Shown piece by piece: positions 1 through 9,831 of a stretch of 64,000 nt of DNA. The stretch's first letter is position 1; every line of letters begins with the position of its first letter. This stretch comes from Comamonas sp. JUb58 (GTDB lineage: Bacteria > Pseudomonadota > Gammaproteobacteria > Burkholderiales > Burkholderiaceae_C): contig NZ_SOAL01000002.1 of the NCBI RefSeq assembly GCF_004364775.1, forward strand, positions 62,001-126,000. Reading direction: 5' to 3'. Below the pieces are notes generated by a model. The model worked only from the letters and a program-made list of their open reading frames with translations. It did no database searches and was not told the origin of the DNA. A program made the translations under genes and the position numbers.

Positions 1-446
1 CGCTGGAAAGGCACGCCCCAGGTCTTGCCCCCTGTCTGGCTGTTGGCCATGAAGGCGGGGTAGAAGCCCTTGAGCCAGGCCTTGTCGGCATCGGTCTTGG
101 CGAAGTCGTCGATCGGCACAATCGCGTCTTCGTCGATCAGCGTGAACATATCGGTCGACAGCAGCACCGAGGTGGCCGGCGCCTTGCCCGACTTGTTGGC
201 GGTGAGCGCCTTGACGATGGTTTCCTGGTAGGTGCCCGCGTAGATCGGCGTGATCTTGTACTGCGGATGCGCCTTGTTGAAATCGCTGGCATAGCCGTCG
301 ATCACCTTGGTGATCGGGCCGCCCACGGCCACGGGGTAGTAGAAAGGCACTTCCAGCGGATCGGCGGCATGCGCCAGGCCAGCACCCAGGCCGAGCATGG
401 CGACGGCCGATGCGGCCAGGGTCTTCAAAAAGATATTGCGTTGCAC
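1..446 (-). CDS. ABC transporter substrate-binding protein, UgpB-like (partial)
   Basis: This is the N-terminal part (about 148 residues) of a family 1 extracellular binding protein; the rest lies beyond the left edge. I place the start at the GTG ending at 446 because AGGAG sits 7 nt upstream and a clean signal peptide follows (MQRNIFLKTLAASAV..., predicted cleavage after AHA near residue 27). The mature start, with PFYYPVAVGGPITK and later GTYQETIVKAL, resembles UgpB-type binding proteins for glycerol-3-phosphate, sugars or polyols. The upstream gene on the same strand is a MalK/UgpC-type ATPase, so the two probably belong to one importer. Family assignment is fairly secure; the substrate is not. 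Confidence 0.75.
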   Translation of the reverse strand, partial: MQRNIFLKTLAASAVAMLGLGAGLAHAADPLEVPFYYPVAVGGPITKVIDGYASDFNKAHPQYKITPIYAGTYQETIVKALTANKSGKAPATSVLLSTDMFTLIDEDAIVPIDDFAKTDADKAWLKGFYPAFMANSQTGGKTWGVPFQ

Positions 447-524
447 GGAATCACTCCTCGGGTTATGCGCCTGCCCGCAGGCGCTGCACAAACAGACCAG
501 TCAAAGAAAAGGGGGTTGTCTGCC

Positions 525-1550
<1,026 letters not shown>

Positions 1551-1701
1551 CGCGCCAGTGTATGAAAGCACGGTGACAATTTGTTTACAAGCTTTCCCTT
1601 ATCTGACGGGGTTCTCCAGTGAGGTGGCTGCATACACCCCCTGGTTTTGCTTACAACCATGACAAATGCTGCGCTGCATCAAGAGCGGGGGCCACCAGGG
1701 C

Positions 1702-1896
1702 TTACAGCCAGCGCGCAATCCCGGCCGCCAGCAGGCTCAGCACCACGGTCGTCGCGATCGGCAGCCACAAGGTCCGGCCAAACAGCCGAATCTCAAAATC
1801 CCCCGGCAGACGCCCCAGCCCCAGCTTGCGCAGCAGGGCCGCAAAGCCATTGAGCAGTATCAGTGCCAGGAAGACAACGATCAGCCAGCGGATCAT
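1702..1896 (-). CDS. DUF2905 family small membrane protein
   Basis: A 64-residue protein with two hydrophobic segments (about residues 3-20 and 46-62) around the conserved centre GLGRLPGDFEI. This layout, two membrane helices flanking a LGRLPGD turn, is what I know of DUF2905. The function is unknown. The gene begins 37 nt after the stop of the upstream amidohydrolase gene on the same strand, so the two may be co-transcribed, although this family occurs in many contexts and the link may mean nothing. Confidence 0.85.
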   Translation of the reverse strand: MIRWLIVVFLALILLNGFAALLRKLGLGRLPGDFEIRLFGRTLWLPIATTVVLSLLAAGIARWL

Positions 1897-1933
1897 CGCA
1901 GTACCTCCAGCGGGTTAAGGGCCAGTGCACTCA

Positions 1934-3547
1934 TCATGCGGCGCGGTAGACCTGCTCGCCGGCAATCCAGGTCTCCTGCACGCGCAGGCTGCCAATGTCG
2001 GCGACCGGCACGGTGAAGATATCGCGGTCCAGCACCGCAAAGCTGGCTTCAAAGCCGGAGGCGATCTGGCCCAGCTGGCCCTCGAACGGCGACAGGCTGG
2101 CCGCACGTGCGGTGTAGAGCAGCAGGGCCTGCGGCACGGTCAGCGCCTGGCTGTCCACAATCGGGGCGCCGTTGTAGGCGCGGCGCTGCACAGCGGCCTG
2201 GATGGAGACAAAGACATTGTCCGGATCGGCCCAGGTGGTGGCCGGCGCGTCGGACGACAGCGCCACATGGTCGATCTCTTCGTAGAAGGTCTTGAGCGCA
2301 TAGGACTGGTCGAACTCCGATACCACCAGGTTCTCGGTATAGGCCTCGTACTCGGCAAACATGAAGATGATCTGCGTGGCCACGCCCCACTGCATCGGCA
2401 TGGCATTCATCTGCGCGATCTGCGCGGGCTTGAGCAAGGTGGCATGCTCCAGCCGCACGGAAGGCACGCCCGCGGGCAACCAGGGCTTTTTATCGGCAAA
2501 GAAGTCGATCACCAGCTGCAGGGCCGCATCGCCCATCGCATGCACCGCCATCTGCGCGCCGTTGGCTACCGACCATTCATAGGCCTGCGCCAGCGCCGCG
2601 CTGCTGAGCAAGGACATGCCAAACAGGCTGCCCGTGTGCTTGTAGGCACAGCTGCACCAGGCCGTCTTGCCGGAGATGGAACCATCGGCAAACAGCTTGA
2701 TGCCTGCGATCTTGATGCGGCCATCCTTTTGCGCCGCTTGCAGCCCGGCCTTTAAATCGCCCTTGCAAGGCTCCCAGGAAAAATACAGCGCCGCCTGCTG
2801 CTTGAAGCCGGCTTGGGCGGCATCGCGGTAAACATCCAGGTGGTGGAAAGGCTGGGTGAAGGCCATCATGTCGGTCACCGCCACAATGCCGCGCTCGCTG
2901 AAGCGCTGCGAGGTGCGTGCCAGGCTGCCCACGGCCTGGGCATAGTCCAGCACCGCCTTGGCGCGCTGCACCACGCTGTTCGCCGCCAGCTCGGTCAGCA
3001 CGCCATTGGGCGTGCCATCGGCATCGCGGCCAAAGTGGCCACCAATGGGATCGGGCGTGTCCTTGCCAATGCCCGCCAGCGCCAGCGCACGGCTGTTGCA
3101 GATGCCCGAATGGCAATCGGAGCGGCCCACATAGACTGGCTGCGTGGTCGACACCCGATCCAGGTCATGGCGCGTCGGCGTGCGCCCTTCCTTCAGCTTG
3201 GACTCGTCATAGCCCCAGCCCTCAATCCAGTCATTGGGCCCGAGGCCCGCCTTGGGGTGCTGCTTCAGCGCCGCAATCAGCCCCGGAATGTCTTCGACCA
3301 GCGGCACCGTGCAAGGCACCGCATCGACGATCTGCGACAAAAAGGTGGGGTGCGTATGCACATCCACAAACCCCGGCACCACCGTCCGCCCCTGCAAATC
3401 CACCTGCCGATCAGCCACCGGCTGCGCCGCATCACCCACATGCCCCACCCAGCGCACCACCCCACCTTCCACCACAAAAGCCGTCGCAAAATCGCTCTCG
3501 CTGCGACCGGTAAAAACATGGGCATGGGTGAACAGGCAAGAGGACAT
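1934..3547 (-). CDS. Amidohydrolase family protein (YtcJ/amidohydrolase 3 type)
   Basis: A metal-dependent hydrolase of 537 residues, the usual length of the YtcJ-like amidohydrolase 3 family. The metal-binding HxH motif is in VDVHTHPTF, and typical family segments include GWGYDESKLKEGR, HSGICNSRAL and LFADGSISGKTA. It probably acts in the cytosol on C-N bonds; no substrate can be named. The open frame extends far upstream to 4060, but that part is out-of-context translation of a repeat region. I start at MSSCLFTHAHVFTG because this strand is the standard N-terminal beta strand of the family. The ribosome-binding site is weak. A DUF2905 gene follows on the same strand. Confidence 0.87.
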   Translation of the reverse strand: MSSCLFTHAHVFTGRSESDFATAFVVEGGVVRWVGHVGDAAQPVADRQVDLQGRTVVPGFVDVHTHPTFLSQIVDAVPCTVPLVEDIPGLIAALKQHPKAGLGPNDWIEGWGYDESKLKEGRTPTRHDLDRVSTTQPVYVGRSDCHSGICNSRALALAGIGKDTPDPIGGHFGRDADGTPNGVLTELAANSVVQRAKAVLDYAQAVGSLARTSQRFSERGIVAVTDMMAFTQPFHHLDVYRDAAQAGFKQQAALYFSWEPCKGDLKAGLQAAQKDGRIKIAGIKLFADGSISGKTAWCSCAYKHTGSLFGMSLLSSAALAQAYEWSVANGAQMAVHAMGDAALQLVIDFFADKKPWLPAGVPSVRLEHATLLKPAQIAQMNAMPMQWGVATQIIFMFAEYEAYTENLVVSEFDQSYALKTFYEEIDHVALSSDAPATTWADPDNVFVSIQAAVQRRAYNGAPIVDSQALTVPQALLLYTARAASLSPFEGQLGQIASGFEASFAVLDRDIFTVPVADIGSLRVQETWIAGEQVYRAA

Positions 3548-3709
3548 GACAAGAGCTGCAAAAAGCAAAGGCGGCAAAGAAGCCGCCATTGTCCGCGATT
3601 GCAAGAACCACCCAGCAAACCGCCGCCCCGGATGCTCCAAGCCACCAGCCGAGCAGCAAGCACAGCACCCAGGCCAAACATTGAATGCGGCTGTCCAAAC
3701 AGCCACCCC

Positions 3710-3895
3710 AGCAGCGAGCGCAGCGCCTGAACCACCACCGCCAATGGCGAGATGGGCGCGTAGGCGCGACGTCGGGGGCGCAGACAATACGCCTGTATGG
3801 CAAGCCCCCGCAACAAAGCCTACGCGCCCATATCGCCACCCCAAAACGAAGACTGCCAACGCCCCAAACAACAACAGCACCGCCAGAGCAGCCAA
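3710..3895. repeat. Palindromic tandem unit, copy 1
   Basis: First copy of a roughly 185-bp unit that recurs 221 bp downstream. The two copies share a block starting agcagcgagcgcagcgcctg, a central inverted repeat, and a tail containing aacgaagactgccaacgcc. The inverted repeat has 20-bp arms at 3746-3765 and 3818-3837 (GGCGAGATGGGCGCGTAGGC against GCCTACGCGCCCATATCGCC, imperfect near the outer end), with an inner cgggggc/gcccccg pairing. It lies in the gap between the amidohydrolase and betT genes. No transposase is present. Confidence 0.85.
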
Positions 3896-3930
3896 CCCAA
3901 CAGCGGATTGGACTTCAAAACACCCCACAA

Positions 3931-4117
3931 AGCAGCGAGCGCAGCGCCTGAACCACCACCACCAATGGCGATATGGGCGCGTAGGCGCGACGTCGGGGGC
4001 GCAGACAATATGCCTATATGGCAAGCCCCCGCAACAAAGCCTACGCGCCCATATCGCCACCTAAAAACGAAGACTGCCAACGCCACGAACACAAACAACA
4101 CCGCAAGAGCGGCAAAC
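3931..4117. repeat. Palindromic tandem unit, copy 2
   Basis: Second copy of the unit, offset by 221 bp. Its 20-bp arms at 3967-3986 and 4039-4058 are perfectly complementary (GGCGATATGGGCGCGTAGGC / GCCTACGCGCCCATATCGCC), separated by 52 bp that themselves hold a GC-rich pairing. The 221-bp period is not a multiple of three, so any reading frame running through both copies shifts. The long frames seen here (tryptophan- and cysteine-rich translations) are therefore unlikely to be genes. Together with copy 1 it fills most of the 610-bp gap between 3548 and 4157. Confidence 0.85.
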
Positions 4118-4120
4118 CAC

Positions 4121-4149
4121 AAAAAGAAAGGGCCATCCGAAGATGGCCC
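4121..4149 (-). terminator. Rho-independent terminator of betT
   Basis: On the minus strand, 8 nt after the betT stop, a perfect 8-bp stem GGGCCATC/GATGGCCC with a TTCG loop is followed by TTTCTTTTTG. The UUCG-type loop and U tract make this a convincing intrinsic terminator. Confidence 0.88.
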
Positions 4150-4157
4150 AGAAAACC

Positions 4158-6269
4158 TTACACAGGATCGGTATGTCCTGGTGCCCGGTTCAGCATTTGC
4201 GTTCGCTTGTCTGCGCTGAGGGAGAGATAGCGCTCGTATTGGCGAAGTATGTCGGCGATGAGCTCCTCGCTGCGCAAGTACTGCACGTCATACCCCGACC
4301 GCCCATCTTCAAAGAAAGTCACCGGCTCGTACATATAGCGGCGCTCCTTGCTGCCCGCACTTTCGCGCACCGTAAAGGTGGGAATGCTGCGGCGCACAGC
4401 ACGCACGCCGTAGACAAAATCGCGCAGCTGCTCGACGGGGACCACCAGGCGCACTTCGCTGTCGCCCTCCGCTTCCAGGGTCTCCAGCACATGGGCCTGC
4501 AGGCCGCGCTTTTCCATTTCGGCGGCGACCTCGTTCATCGCAGGCAAGGCGGTGGCGCGCAAAAAGCGCTGCACATCGTCCTTGTGCGGCTGGTGCACGA
4601 TCTGCTCCAGGCGCTTGCGCCAGTGCTGGCCGCTCCAGAAGTTGGTGGCAGGCGCCAGATCGGGCGAGTAATGCGCCAAATCGGCGACCATGCCGCGCCA
4701 CAACCCCACACACAGCACCAGCATGATGAAGGCCACCGGCAAGGCCGCCACCAGGGTAACGGCCTGCAGGGCGCCCAGGCCCCCGGCAAGCAGCAGCACG
4801 ATGGAGGTGACGCCCAGCAGCACGCACCAGAACAGGCGCTGCCAGACCGGAGACTCGTTGTTGCCTCGGCAGGCGATGGAGTTGACCACCAGCGCGCCCG
4901 AGTCGGCCGAGGTGATGAAGAACACGCCAATCAGCAGCACCGCCAGCCAGGAGACGGGCTTGACCCAGGGCAGGTACTCAAAGAAGCGGAACAGCAAGGC
5001 ATCGACATTGGTCGCAGTCTGCGCCAGCGCACCGCCCGCAACATGGGCATCGGCCCAGATGGCGCCATTGCCAAAGGCCGTCATCCACAGCAGGTTGAAG
5101 GCGGTGGGCACCAGCAGCACGCCGATGACAAACTCGCGCACCGTGCGCCCGCGCGAGATGCGGGCGATGAACATGCCGACAAAGGGCGACCAGCTCACCC
5201 ACCAGGCCCAGTACAGAATGGTCCAGCCGCCAAACCAGCCCTCTTCGCGCGAAGGCGCATAGGCAAAGGTGCGCAGGGACATGCCGACCAGGCCTTGCAG
5301 GTAGTTGCCGATGTTCTCGCTCAAGGCCTTGAAGATATGCGCCGTGGGGCCGGCGATGATGACAAAGCTCAGCAGCAACACCGATAGCAGCATGTTGAAC
5401 TCGCTCAGGCGGCGCACGCCCTTGTCCACGCCCAGCAGGGCCGAGAGGCTGGCCAGGGTGACGACCACGACAATGACGGCCACCAGAAAGCCCGAGCCCT
5501 GGGTTTCCCAGCCGGTCAAGGTATGGATGCCGGCGGCGATCTGGCGTGCGCCATAGCCCAGGGTGGTGGCAATGCCGGCAATGGTGCCCACCAGCGCAAA
5601 GGCATCCACGCCATGGCCAATGGGCCCATTGATGCGGTCGCGCAGCAGCGGGTACAGGCCCGAGCGCATGGTCAGCGGCAGGTTGTAGCGAAAGCCGAAA
5701 TAGGCCAGCACCAGGCCCATGGTGCCGTAGACGGCCCAGGCGTGGAAGCCCCAGTGGAAGAAGGTGGCCTCCATCGCCTCGCGCGCGGCGGCGGGCGTGC
5801 CCGGCTCTTGCGTGGCGGGGTTGAGGAAGTGCTGCAGCGGCTCGCCCACGCCAAAGTACATCAGGCCAATGCCCATGCCGGCCGCAAACAGCATCGATGA
5901 CCAGGAGACAAAGCTGAACTCGGGCTTGGCATCATCGGGCCCCAGGCGGATATCGCCATAGCGGCTAGCCGCCAGCACCACCAGGAACAGCAAGAAGGCG
6001 CTCAGCGCCATTACATAAAACCAGTCAAAACTGGCCACCACCCAGCGCTGTGCGCCGGAGAACAGGCGGTCCGCCGCTTCGGGCGCGAGCACGCAGACCA
6101 GCAACAAGGCGGCAAGCACCAGCAGCGCTGGTATCACCACCGGCAGTGACATCGTCGAGCGCTGGCTGGTCTGCGGCGCTTGCGCAGTGAACTCCGAGGC
6201 CGGTGCGCCCTGGGCCGGCATGGCGCCAGCCTCGGGCGCAAGCGCCGGATCGGGAGAAGAATTGGTCAT
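4158..6269 (-). CDS. betT: BCCT family choline/betaine transporter
   Basis: A 703-residue secondary transporter of the betaine-choline-carnitine family. After a polar N-terminus of about 40 residues come roughly twelve membrane helices, with the family signature rich in tryptophan (WTILYWAWWVSWSPF) and the GMGIGLMYFGVGEP segment. The C-terminal 160 or so residues are hydrophilic, as in BetT-type choline transporters, where this tail senses osmotic stress. The start ATG at 6269 has an AAGGGG motif about 9 nt upstream. A strong terminator follows the gene, so it is probably a single-gene unit. The 240-bp upstream gap is A+T-rich around 6350-6420 and likely holds the promoter. No betA, betB or betI lies nearby. 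Confidence 0.92.
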   Translation of the reverse strand: MTNSSPDPALAPEAGAMPAQGAPASEFTAQAPQTSQRSTMSLPVVIPALLVLAALLLVCVLAPEAADRLFSGAQRWVVASFDWFYVMALSAFLLFLVVLAASRYGDIRLGPDDAKPEFSFVSWSSMLFAAGMGIGLMYFGVGEPLQHFLNPATQEPGTPAAAREAMEATFFHWGFHAWAVYGTMGLVLAYFGFRYNLPLTMRSGLYPLLRDRINGPIGHGVDAFALVGTIAGIATTLGYGARQIAAGIHTLTGWETQGSGFLVAVIVVVVTLASLSALLGVDKGVRRLSEFNMLLSVLLLSFVIIAGPTAHIFKALSENIGNYLQGLVGMSLRTFAYAPSREEGWFGGWTILYWAWWVSWSPFVGMFIARISRGRTVREFVIGVLLVPTAFNLLWMTAFGNGAIWADAHVAGGALAQTATNVDALLFRFFEYLPWVKPVSWLAVLLIGVFFITSADSGALVVNSIACRGNNESPVWQRLFWCVLLGVTSIVLLLAGGLGALQAVTLVAALPVAFIMLVLCVGLWRGMVADLAHYSPDLAPATNFWSGQHWRKRLEQIVHQPHKDDVQRFLRATALPAMNEVAAEMEKRGLQAHVLETLEAEGDSEVRLVVPVEQLRDFVYGVRAVRRSIPTFTVRESAGSKERRYMYEPVTFFEDGRSGYDVQYLRSEELIADILRQYERYLSLSADKRTQMLNRAPGHTDPV

Positions 6270-6509
6270 AGGTACACCCCTTTGGGAGCGCGCCCTATCG
6301 ATGACAGGCGCGCCGCAGCAGCCTTACGGCCCCCTATGGGCACGATCAGACACCGCAAAAACCTATCAGTATGCAATAAATGATTATGAAAATGCTATTT
6401 TAAAGATGAGTCAATCTTCAACAATCGCTAGCGCGGTGGGGATCTGCCCGCGCTGCTGCAGCAGGTTTTGTTGGGATGCGGCCACAGCCCAAGCCGCCAC
6501 CCCGCCCGC

Positions 6510-7412
6510 TCAGCGTTGCACGCCCCAGCGCTTAACGGTCACCCTTTCGAGCTGGTGAAAGCCCAGGGTCTCGACCAGCAAGCCGATGATGATGACCAGC
6601 GCCAAGCCGGCAAACACCTGGTCGGTATAGAGCTCATTGCGGCTTTGGAAGATGTACCAGCCCAGGCCGCCCTTGCCGGAGGAGGCACCAAACACCAGTT
6701 CGGCAGCAATCAGGGTGCGCCAGGCAAAGGCCCAGCCAATCTTGAGGCCCGACAGGATGGACGGCAGCGCGGCAGGCACCAAGATCTGCAGCACATAGCG
6801 CGCGCCGCGCAGGCCATAGTTGCGCCCGGCCATGCGCAAGGTCTCTGGCACCGATTGGAAGCCGGCATAGGTGGCCAGCGCCAGCGGCCAGAGCACCGAA
6901 TGCACCAGCACCGCCAGCAGGCTGGCCTGCCCCAGACCCAACCAGAGCAGCGCCAGCGGCAACAGCGCAATGGCAGGCAAGGGGTTGAACATGCTGGTCA
7001 GGGTGGTCAGCACATCGCGCCCCCACTGGCTGGATACCGCCAGCACGGTCAGCAGCAAGGCACCAGCCACACCCAGCAGATAGCCTTGAATCAAGATGCC
7101 CAGCGACACGGCGGCCTTGCCCAGCAGCTCGCCATTGGCCAGGTCGCGCAGCAAGGTGGCAGCGGTCTGGCTGAAGGTGGGCAGCAGCAGGTCGTTGTCC
7201 TGCCATCGGGCGGCCAGCTCCCAGACGATGGCCAGCACCACCAGGATGATGGCCTTGCGCAAGGCCGGGTGCTGCAGCAGGCGCTTGGCCAGCGGCAGGC
7301 GGCGCACGTTCAGCTGCTGCGGCACATCGGGCAGCGGGTATTCGGCTTCGGGCCGCACAGGGGCCTGGGCCTTGGCAGCGCCAGGCCAGGCAGAAACGGG
7401 GGTGGATGCCAT
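6510..7412 (-). CDS. ABC transporter permease, TauC/SsuC type
   Basis: A 300-residue inner-membrane permease with about six hydrophobic segments. The EAA-type cytoplasmic loop is visible around YAGFQSVPETLRMAGRNYG, and the region ending LVFGASSGKGGLGWYIFQSR is typical of the nitrate/sulfonate/taurine permease family. I chose the ATG at 7412 because CAGGAG lies 7-8 nt upstream; the longer frame to 7700 is antisense to the ATPase gene. It is the last gene of a binding protein-ATPase-permease run and starts 28 nt after the ATPase stop. Substrate is inferred only from family and the TauD-like enzyme upstream. Confidence 0.9.
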   Translation of the reverse strand: MASTPVSAWPGAAKAQAPVRPEAEYPLPDVPQQLNVRRLPLAKRLLQHPALRKAIILVVLAIVWELAARWQDNDLLLPTFSQTAATLLRDLANGELLGKAAVSLGILIQGYLLGVAGALLLTVLAVSSQWGRDVLTTLTSMFNPLPAIALLPLALLWLGLGQASLLAVLVHSVLWPLALATYAGFQSVPETLRMAGRNYGLRGARYVLQILVPAALPSILSGLKIGWAFAWRTLIAAELVFGASSGKGGLGWYIFQSRNELYTDQVFAGLALVIIIGLLVETLGFHQLERVTVKRWGVQR

Positions 7413-7440
7413 GCGGAACTCCTGGTTGCGGCGGGTCGCC

Positions 7441-8466
7441 TCAAGCCACGCGGCGCAAGGCCTGGGCTGTGGACTGGTGCGGGCTGGTACTGGCGGTTTC
7501 TGTGCTGGGGCCACCCACCCGGTCTTCATCAAACAGCAGCCGGTGGATGCGCTGGTGCGCGGCTTCAAACTCGGCACTGCCGCCACTGGCCAGGCCAAAG
7601 GCATGGGCATTGATTTCGGCCCGCAAACGCCCGGGATGTGGCGACAGAATGGCGACGCGGCTGCCCACCACCAGCGCCTCCTCGATCGAGTGGGTGACAA
7701 ACACGAGGGTGAAGCGCAGCTCCTCCCACAGTGCCAGCAGCTCTTCCTGCATGCGCCGGCGGGTCAGCGCATCCAGGGCGGCAAAGGGCTCGTCCATCAG
7801 CAGCACCTGCGGGTGCATGGCCAGCGCCCGCGCAATGGCCACGCGCTGCTTCATGCCGCCCGACAGCTGGTGCGGGTGCACATCGGCAAAGCGGCTCAGG
7901 CCCACCTTGTCCAGGTAGAGGTCGGCGCGCTCGCGTGCCTCAGCCTTGCTGCAGCGGCGCGAAGCCAGCAGCGGGAACATGACGTTCTCGCGCACCGTCT
8001 TCCAGGGTGGCAGCTGGTCAAACTCCTGGAACACCATCACCCGGTCCGGCCCCGGGCCCTGCACCTGCTGGCCCGCCAGGCGGATTGCGCCCTCGCTGAC
8101 CGGCACAAAACCGGCCATGGCCTTGAGCAGGGTCGACTTGCCGCAGCCAGACGCCCCCAGCAGCACAAAGCGCTCGGCCGCATGCACCTGCAGGCTCACG
8201 TGGTGGGTGGCGCGCAGCACGCGCTCGTCGGTCACATAGTCGATGCTGACCTGGTCAACCTCCAGCAAGGCGCTGCCCGCCTGCGCAGCTTGGCTGTGCA
8301 GGCTCTGGCTAGGCGCGGCTGTCGGGACGGGCTGGGCACGGCTGATGAGGCGGTCGGCCAGCTCGGCCTCGGCCAGGCTGGCATAGGGCTCGGCGGCGCT
8401 GCGCAGCCAGCTGCCACGCGACAGGGCAACATCGCCCTCCTGCGCAAAGACATGGGGCCAGCGCAT
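7441..8466 (-). CDS. ABC transporter ATP-binding protein, TauB/SsuB type, with N-terminal extension
   Basis: A 341-residue ATPase, clearly longer than the roughly 255 residues usual for TauB/SsuB. The ABC domain starts near residue 67: Walker A LGASGCGKST around 103-112, Q-loop VFQEFDQ, signature LSGGMKQR, Walker B VLLMDEP and the switch histidine in VTHSIEEA. Before it come about 66 residues containing a helix-like stretch (EPYASLAEAELADRLISRAQ) and an alanine/serine-rich linker. The ATG at 8466 follows the binding-protein stop by one nucleotide (TGATATG), so the two are probably translationally coupled and this start is well supported. The extension is not a known domain to me. Confidence 0.88.
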   Translation of the reverse strand: MRWPHVFAQEGDVALSRGSWLRSAAEPYASLAEAELADRLISRAQPVPTAAPSQSLHSQAAQAGSALLEVDQVSIDYVTDERVLRATHHVSLQVHAAERFVLLGASGCGKSTLLKAMAGFVPVSEGAIRLAGQQVQGPGPDRVMVFQEFDQLPPWKTVRENVMFPLLASRRCSKAEARERADLYLDKVGLSRFADVHPHQLSGGMKQRVAIARALAMHPQVLLMDEPFAALDALTRRRMQEELLALWEELRFTLVFVTHSIEEALVVGSRVAILSPHPGRLRAEINAHAFGLASGGSAEFEAAHQRIHRLLFDEDRVGGPSTETASTSPHQSTAQALRRVA

Positions 8467-8467
8467 A

Positions 8468-9595
8468 TCAGTTCCCCCCGGAGATGCGCGGGTCGTCAAA
8501 GAAATAGTCGCGCACCGATTCCGGCTTGGTCTTGATCACGCCCACACGCTGCAGGAACTGGCCCAGGCCCACGGTGTTTTGCGGCTGGATGGTGAACTGC
8601 ACCTGCGGGTTCTTGATGATCTGCAGGACCAGGTTGCGGTCCACCTTGCCGCCGCCACCACTCTTCAAAAAGATATCGGCCGCCTGCTCGGGGTTGGCCT
8701 GGACAAAGCGGGCCGATTCATCGAGCGCATCGACAAAGGCGCGGTAGGTCTTGGGGCTTTCCTGGCGGAATTTCTCGGTAGCGTAGAGCACGGTGGACGA
8801 GGCGGGCCCGCCCAGCACCTCATAGCTGTTGAGCACAATGCGCGCATTGGGGTTGCCGGCCAGTTCCACCTCCTGGAACGGCGGATTGCCAAAGTGCGCG
8901 GTGATCTCGGTGCCGCCCTTGATGATGGCCGCTGCCGCATCCGGGTGCGGCAGCGCGACCTGCAGCTTGTCGAGCCGCTGGTAATGCTGCTCGCCCCAGA
9001 GCTTGGCCGAGGCGTACTGCAGCACACGCGACTGCACCGAGACGCCGACCGCCGGCGTGGCGATGCGGTCCTTGTCCGTGAAGTCGGCAATCGTCTTCAC
9101 CTGTGGATTGTTGCTGACCAGGTAATAGGGGAAGTTGCCCAGCGAGGCCACGCCCTTGACGTTCTGCTTGCCCTTGGTGCGGTCCCAGAGCGTAAACAGC
9201 GGCGCCACGCCGGCGCCGGCAATGTCGACATTGCCTGAGAGCAGCGCATCGTTGACTGCGGGCCCGCCCGAGAACTGCAGGTAGATGACCTTGATGTCCA
9301 CCCCCTGGGCCTTGCCCTGCTTTTCGATGAACTGCTGGTCCTGCGCCACATTGAGCAGCAGGTAGACGATGCCGTACTGCTGGGCAATGCGCAGCTGGCC
9401 CTCTGCCGCCTGCGCGGTGCCCGCGCCCACACCCCAGAGCGCCGCCGTGGCGGCCAGCACTGCCGCCGCATGTTTACCGGCCTGGCCCAGGCTTGTGCGG
9501 CGCTGGCTGGCTACGCAGGGGTTGGCCACGGCGTGGAAGGTGGCAGGGTCTTTGGCGGGCGGCTGGCTGCGCGCCCAGGTGGGGTTGAAGGTCAT
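8468..9595 (-). CDS. ABC transporter substrate-binding protein, TauA/SsuA type
   Basis: A 375-residue periplasmic binding protein of the nitrate/sulfonate/taurine class. The N-terminus is long and carries a twin-arginine-like QRRTSLG followed by a hydrophobic stretch ending GTAQA, so export by Sec or Tat is likely after about residue 60. Mature segments such as LRIAQQYGIVYL, LLSGNVDIAGAG and GGTEITAHFGNPPFQ fit the two-lobed TauA/SsuA fold. The ATG at 9595 lacks a good ribosome-binding site, and an in-frame start nearer the RR pair is possible. It heads the ATPase-permease run and follows a TauD-like dioxygenase gene on the same strand by 236 bp. The ligand is unproven. Confidence 0.88.
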   Translation of the reverse strand: MTFNPTWARSQPPAKDPATFHAVANPCVASQRRTSLGQAGKHAAAVLAATAALWGVGAGTAQAAEGQLRIAQQYGIVYLLLNVAQDQQFIEKQGKAQGVDIKVIYLQFSGGPAVNDALLSGNVDIAGAGVAPLFTLWDRTKGKQNVKGVASLGNFPYYLVSNNPQVKTIADFTDKDRIATPAVGVSVQSRVLQYASAKLWGEQHYQRLDKLQVALPHPDAAAAIIKGGTEITAHFGNPPFQEVELAGNPNARIVLNSYEVLGGPASSTVLYATEKFRQESPKTYRAFVDALDESARFVQANPEQAADIFLKSGGGGKVDRNLVLQIIKNPQVQFTIQPQNTVGLGQFLQRVGVIKTKPESVRDYFFDDPRISGGN

Positions 9596-9831
9596 GGTGC
9601 TGAATGAAAAGACGGAGATCGGAGGATCGAATCGGGGCCGCAGACCAGCCCCGCTGCGCCCTGGGTGTGCCGGGGCTGCGGAGTGGTTGCGGAAGGCTGG
9701 CGTCAATCGCCGCTGTTGCTAGACAGGCCGCGCCGCCACAATGGCCGGCGCTGGCGATCAACAACAGGCGGCAGCCAGCGCCAAGGACAACAGGAACAGC
9801 GATTGGCGGCGCTGTGGGGTCTGGGCGGCGT

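Noticed and set aside
3548-4060. Upstream extension of the amidohydrolase frame (MAIWARRLCCGG..., 170 residues)
   Set aside because: It is translation of the palindromic repeat units, rich in Trp, Cys and Arg, changes frame between copies, and precedes a normal family N-terminus at 3547.
3820-4122. Hydrophobic minus-strand frame across the repeats (WFAALAVLFVFVALAVFVF)
   Set aside because: It looks like a membrane helix and recurs in copy 1, but the 221-bp period shifts the frame and there is no ribosome-binding site; probably a by-product of the repeat.
4143-5387. 414-residue plus-strand frame opposite betT
   Set aside because: Gln/His/Arg-rich translation typical of the strand opposite a high-GC gene; betT on the minus strand has full family signatures.
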